Source of the DNA: CAIQQQ01 sp040399685
GTDB taxonomy: Bacteria > Pseudomonadota > Alphaproteobacteria > Acetobacterales > Acetobacteraceae
NCBI GenBank assembly: GCA_040399685.1
Contig: JBBART010000003.1
Span: 1 to 64,000, forward strand
Length of the DNA stretch: 64,000 nt
Direction of reading: 5' to 3'
Shown here: positions 61,716-64,000 of the stretch, piece after piece
Layout of the letters: the number at the start of each line of letters is the position of its first letter
Numbering within the stretch: the first letter of the stretch is position 1
Program-made: the position numbers and the translations under genes
The notes under the pieces: model-generated
Seen by the model: only the letters and a program-made list of their open reading frames with translations
Database searches by the model: none
Told to the model about the DNA's origin: nothing

Positions 61716-62391
61716 TCCGATTTCTGCTTTTGCAGTCTCTGGCGTCGTCCGTCTGGCAGGGGACGAATTGAATGGTTGATCTGCCTGGCTGATAATTTTC
61801 AGATTTGAGTTGTGCTGTTGGGCAACACCGCAGCCCTGCGTCTGCCTCTTGGCTTCATCGTGCGGCCACGCCCTGGCACAGGCGTCCGTCGGCCCCGGTT
61901 TGCAGTCCCCATCACCTGAACGCTGATTGACGCACGACGATGTCGACGTGGGAAAGTCGTGCGTTCGGCAGGTTCGGACGTGCATCGATTATTGTTACAG
62001 TAACGCGTTTGAGTGTCGTCCAAGCGGCAGCAATGGCCGTGCAGGCCTGTCTGATATGTCAGAGGCGACGCTGGATGCCACCGGCTTGGGCGCCAAATGA
62101 GCGCCATCGTCGCCTATAATTTCAGAAAATAAACAAAACTGCTTCTGACTAGAATCAGTACAGTTCACGTGACGATTATAAAAGGTATGTAGATGATATT
62201 ACGTATGTATGCAGAAGTCAAATAAAATAAAATTACAATAAAAATGAGATGTGGTTCAAATATCTGAAACGGACGATTCATTTGTATCATACAAAACTGT
62301 TGCATTTTAATGATTGTGTTTTTTTTATCGTCAAACTGATGATTGTTACACGAGATAAAGTTATTTCGTTACATTTAGGTTTTACCTGAAA
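61716..62391. other. AT-rich leader upstream of the csgF-like gene
   Basis: About 680 bases without a credible gene; short frames on either strand lack ribosome sites and composition. GC is normal up to about 62100, then the sequence turns strikingly AT-rich to 62391. It holds the palindrome GTTACAGTAAC (61994-62004), the palindrome TTTGTATCATACAAA (62281-62295) and further TGTTAC copies near 62343. Probably a complex promoter/regulatory region for the curli-like operon. Confidence 0.5.
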
Positions 62392-62913
62392 ATGTTGTCT
62401 GATGAAAATATCGTCCGCAACACGGTTTCTTGGCAGATTTCCGCCGCGCTTCGGCGTGCAATTGGTCGATTGACTGGTGTTGGCTTGGTGATGGCATGGG
62501 CATTTCCGGTTGCCGCGTCAGATCTGGGCTACACGCTCATGTCGCCCAATTTCGGCGGAAACAACGCGGTCGCCCTGTCGATGGCCGGGCAGCAGAACAA
62601 CCTCAAGGCCACCTACGCCGCAACGCAGGCAAAAGCGGCTGCTGCGGCATTGGCGTTGACGACAACAGCAGCGGGCGGTGCGAACAGCGCAAACAGCGTC
62701 AGCCAAGCCTTCATCAACGCGATCGTGTCGCAGCTGACAGGACTGGTCGCCTATAAGATTGCCACAGGCATTGCCAATACCGCGCCGGGTCAAAGCGGCA
62801 CCGTGCAGTCTGGCGGTACTACGATTACTTACGTCAACTCGGATGGTCAGCTTCAGGTCACGCTGACGTCGCCTACCGGTTCCACCACCATTGCCGTGCC
62901 GACGGGCGGTTGA
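62392..62913 (+). CDS. csgF: CsgF-like curli assembly factor
   Basis: A 173-residue exported protein. A long N-terminal region leads to a signal-peptide core (LTGVGLVMAWAFPVAA) and the mature start DLGYTLMSPNFGGNN, which matches the NPNFGGNP segment of CsgF that inserts into the CsgG pore. The Ala/Thr-rich middle (KAAAAALALTTTAAGG) and the C-terminal Gly/Thr-rich strands are less conserved. CsgF caps the CsgG secretion channel and helps curli nucleation at the surface. It is followed four bases later by the csgG-like gene, as in curli operons. Confidence 0.8.
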   Translation: MLSDENIVRNTVSWQISAALRRAIGRLTGVGLVMAWAFPVAASDLGYTLMSPNFGGNNAVALSMAGQQNNLKATYAATQAKAAAAALALTTTAAGGANSANSVSQAFINAIVSQLTGLVAYKIATGIANTAPGQSGTVQSGGTTITYVNSDGQLQVTLTSPTGSTTIAVPTGG

Positions 62914-62917
62914 GCGC

Positions 62918-63718
62918 ATGATCTCCAACCTGCCACCCAAACTGTCCCTGCTGTCCCGCGCAGGCTCTGTGGCCGGGGCGCTGCTGGTGGCGGGCTGCAT
63001 GAGCAGCCCGATGCCGCACGCCACGCCGCAACCGCTGACGACGGAGGAGATCACCCTGCCGCCGCCGCCGAAGCGGGCGCTGACAGTGGGCATCTACAGC
63101 TGCATCGACACCACCGGCCAGCGCCGGCCCAGCGGGCAGTCGCAGGAACTGAGCACGGCGGTGCCGATGGATTGCGCGCCCTATCTGATCGAGGCGGTGC
63201 GCGCGCTCTCGCCGGGCTATCTCAATCTTGTCGAACGCCAGCATGTCGATGAACTGCTGCGCGAACGCCAGATCGCCACCTTGGCGCTGAACGTCAATGC
63301 CGGGGGCCAGCCCGGCCGTCCGGCGCCGGCGCGCCAGCTTGCCACGTTGCGGGTGGCCGAGGTGCTGATGGTGGGCCAGGTGGTGGCCTATGACCGCCAG
63401 ACCCAGCAGGTCAGCGCCGGCTTCGCGCTCGGCGGCATCGGCGGCAGCGGCACCTATGTTACCGATTTGATCACCTTCAGCCTGCGCGCCGTGGCGGTGC
63501 AGACCGGAGATGTTCTGGGCGAGTCAACCGTCACCAAATCTGTCACCTCGTTCAAGCTTGGCGGGCACAACAGTCAGATTTGGCCAACGACGGTGATGGA
63601 GGCGGAGTTGGGTGGTGCCACCAACGAACCCGTCGGGCTTGCCTTGCGACTGGCGGCGCGCAGTGCGCTGTCTGAGCTCGTGAGCCGTGGCATCAAGACC
63701 GGTTGGTGGGCGGCGTGA
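62918..63718 (+). CDS. csgG: CsgG-family outer-membrane secretion lipoprotein
   Basis: A 266-residue lipoprotein with lipobox LVAGC (Cys27). CsgG features are KRALTVGIYSCIDTTGQRR, LSPGYLNLVERQHVDELLRERQ (the conserved R/E-Q segment), LRVAEVLMVGQVVAYD, and ITFSLRAVAVQTGDVLGESTVTKSV. It forms the nonameric pore exporting curlin. An alternative is the related HfaB holdfast-anchor protein, but the adjacent CsgF favours a curli-type system. The start at 62918 is chosen because it gives a proper lipoprotein signal. Confidence 0.85.
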   Translation: MISNLPPKLSLLSRAGSVAGALLVAGCMSSPMPHATPQPLTTEEITLPPPPKRALTVGIYSCIDTTGQRRPSGQSQELSTAVPMDCAPYLIEAVRALSPGYLNLVERQHVDELLRERQIATLALNVNAGGQPGRPAPARQLATLRVAEVLMVGQVVAYDRQTQQVSAGFALGGIGGSGTYVTDLITFSLRAVAVQTGDVLGESTVTKSVTSFKLGGHNSQIWPTTVMEAELGGATNEPVGLALRLAARSALSELVSRGIKTGWWAA

Positions 63719-63814
63719 TCTGGAAAGCGGAAACCCGGATCGTCGCCTTTCAGGTGGAGTGCGTTGATTTCTTGATCGCTTAAATACTATCGGCAACATT
63801 CAAGGTCACATGTC

Positions 63815-64000
63815 ATGCGTCGTACTTTCAAAATGCTTGTAGCAACCACGGCTCTGGTTGGTATTGCTTCCATGTCTTACGCTGCCGATCCAGTGATTAA
63901 CGGTATCTTTATCGATGTCGGGACCACCGGTAGCGTGGGCACGTTGAGCATCAACCAGAACGTTTCTGGCAGCGAAGCCACCACACAAAATAACGTCAGT
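63815..64000 (+). CDS. Exported protein of the curli-like locus, 3' end outside window
   Basis: Frame open from ATG 63815 to the window end, 62 codons. A signal peptide (MRRTFKMLVATTALVGIASM, cleavage near SYA/ADPVING) is followed by a Gly/Thr/Ser/Asn-rich beta-type sequence (DVGTTGSVGTLSINQNVSG). AAGG lies nine bases upstream of the ATG. It is a likely substrate or subunit of the CsgG-like pore. The SINQNVSG segment is compatible with a curlin-like repeat but no full repeat is visible. Confidence 0.65.
   Translation, partial: MRRTFKMLVATTALVGIASMSYAADPVINGIFIDVGTTGSVGTLSINQNVSGSEATTQNNVS

Noticed and set aside
61665..62107. Two short minus-strand frames in the leader before csgF
   Set aside because: No ribosome site, no signal or domain, and low-complexity Arg/Pro-rich sequence; treated as non-coding.
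1..64000. CRISPR array, insertion sequence, prophage or rRNA genes
   Set aside because: I saw no regularly spaced repeats, transposase or phage proteins, or rRNA sequence in the window.

Overview
The window is a GC-rich bacterial chromosome segment that looks alphaproteobacterial, most likely Rhodospirillales/Acetobacteraceae. The grounds are the dusB(nifR3)-ntrB-ntrC-ntrY-ntrX run, a fused ispDF gene, a long C-P lyase operon with a DUF1045 gene at its end, and AT-rich palindromic repeats between genes. Genes are dense, with many 1-4 base stop/start overlaps. I see no phage, transposase, integrase or CRISPR array.

Region by region. 1-5.9 kb: the 5' part of a secreted or membrane protein gene, a thiamine-diphosphate enzyme of the acetolactate synthase family, a beta-lactamase-fold hydrolase and a gamma-glutamyltransferase. 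5.9-14.7 kb: the C-P lyase locus. phnG-H-I-J-K-L-M and DUF1045 form one tightly overlapped minus-strand operon. It is divergent from phnF and a second phnM-like gene, and convergent with phnN. No phosphonate transporter (PhnCDE) and no PhnP are present here. 14.8-15.8 kb: tRNA-Asn, a strong terminator, queE and tRNA-Leu. 15.8-23.1 kb: a surface-glycan block (UDP-xylose synthase family, a 932-residue double glycosyltransferase, two proteins sharing a YPDV-type module, two paralogous glycosyltransferases) that becomes AT-rich and ends at tRNA-Ser. 23.2-28 kb: LpxR-like outer-membrane protein, acyl-CoA dehydrogenase, EamA permease and ispDF. 28-37.6 kb: dusB-ntrBC-ntrYX nitrogen regulation, then a FUSC-type exporter. 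37.6-43.1 kb: a minus-strand operon of DUF2007, a TrmN6-like methyltransferase, a fumarase/ASL-superfamily lyase, a FAS1-like (HTD2) dehydratase, a class III CoA transferase and a serine hydrolase. 43.2-48.6 kb: polyprenyl diphosphate synthase, class III aminotransferase, FtsB-like protein, atypical NRAMP transporter and class II aldolase. 48.7-55.1 kb: two peptide-type ABC ATPases behind a possible sigma-54 promoter, an iron-dependent alcohol dehydrogenase, an EAL protein and a family 5 solute-binding protein. 55.2-61.7 kb: secDF, a Gfo/Idh/MocA oxidoreductase, a GT9 glycosyltransferase and asnB. 61.7-64 kb: a long AT-rich leader, then csgF- and csgG-like curli secretion genes and the start of a small exported protein that runs off the window.

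Three near-identical AT-rich composite hairpin elements (about 2.74, 44.36 and 55.11 kb) each sit between the 3' ends of convergent genes and probably act as bidirectional terminators. The strongest leads for new biology are this repeat family, the curli-like locus with an unassigned exported protein, the YPDV-module glycan block, the two-PhnM C-P lyase locus, and the CoA-transferase/dehydratase/lyase operon. All functions are inferred from sequence motifs and gene order; no database search was run.
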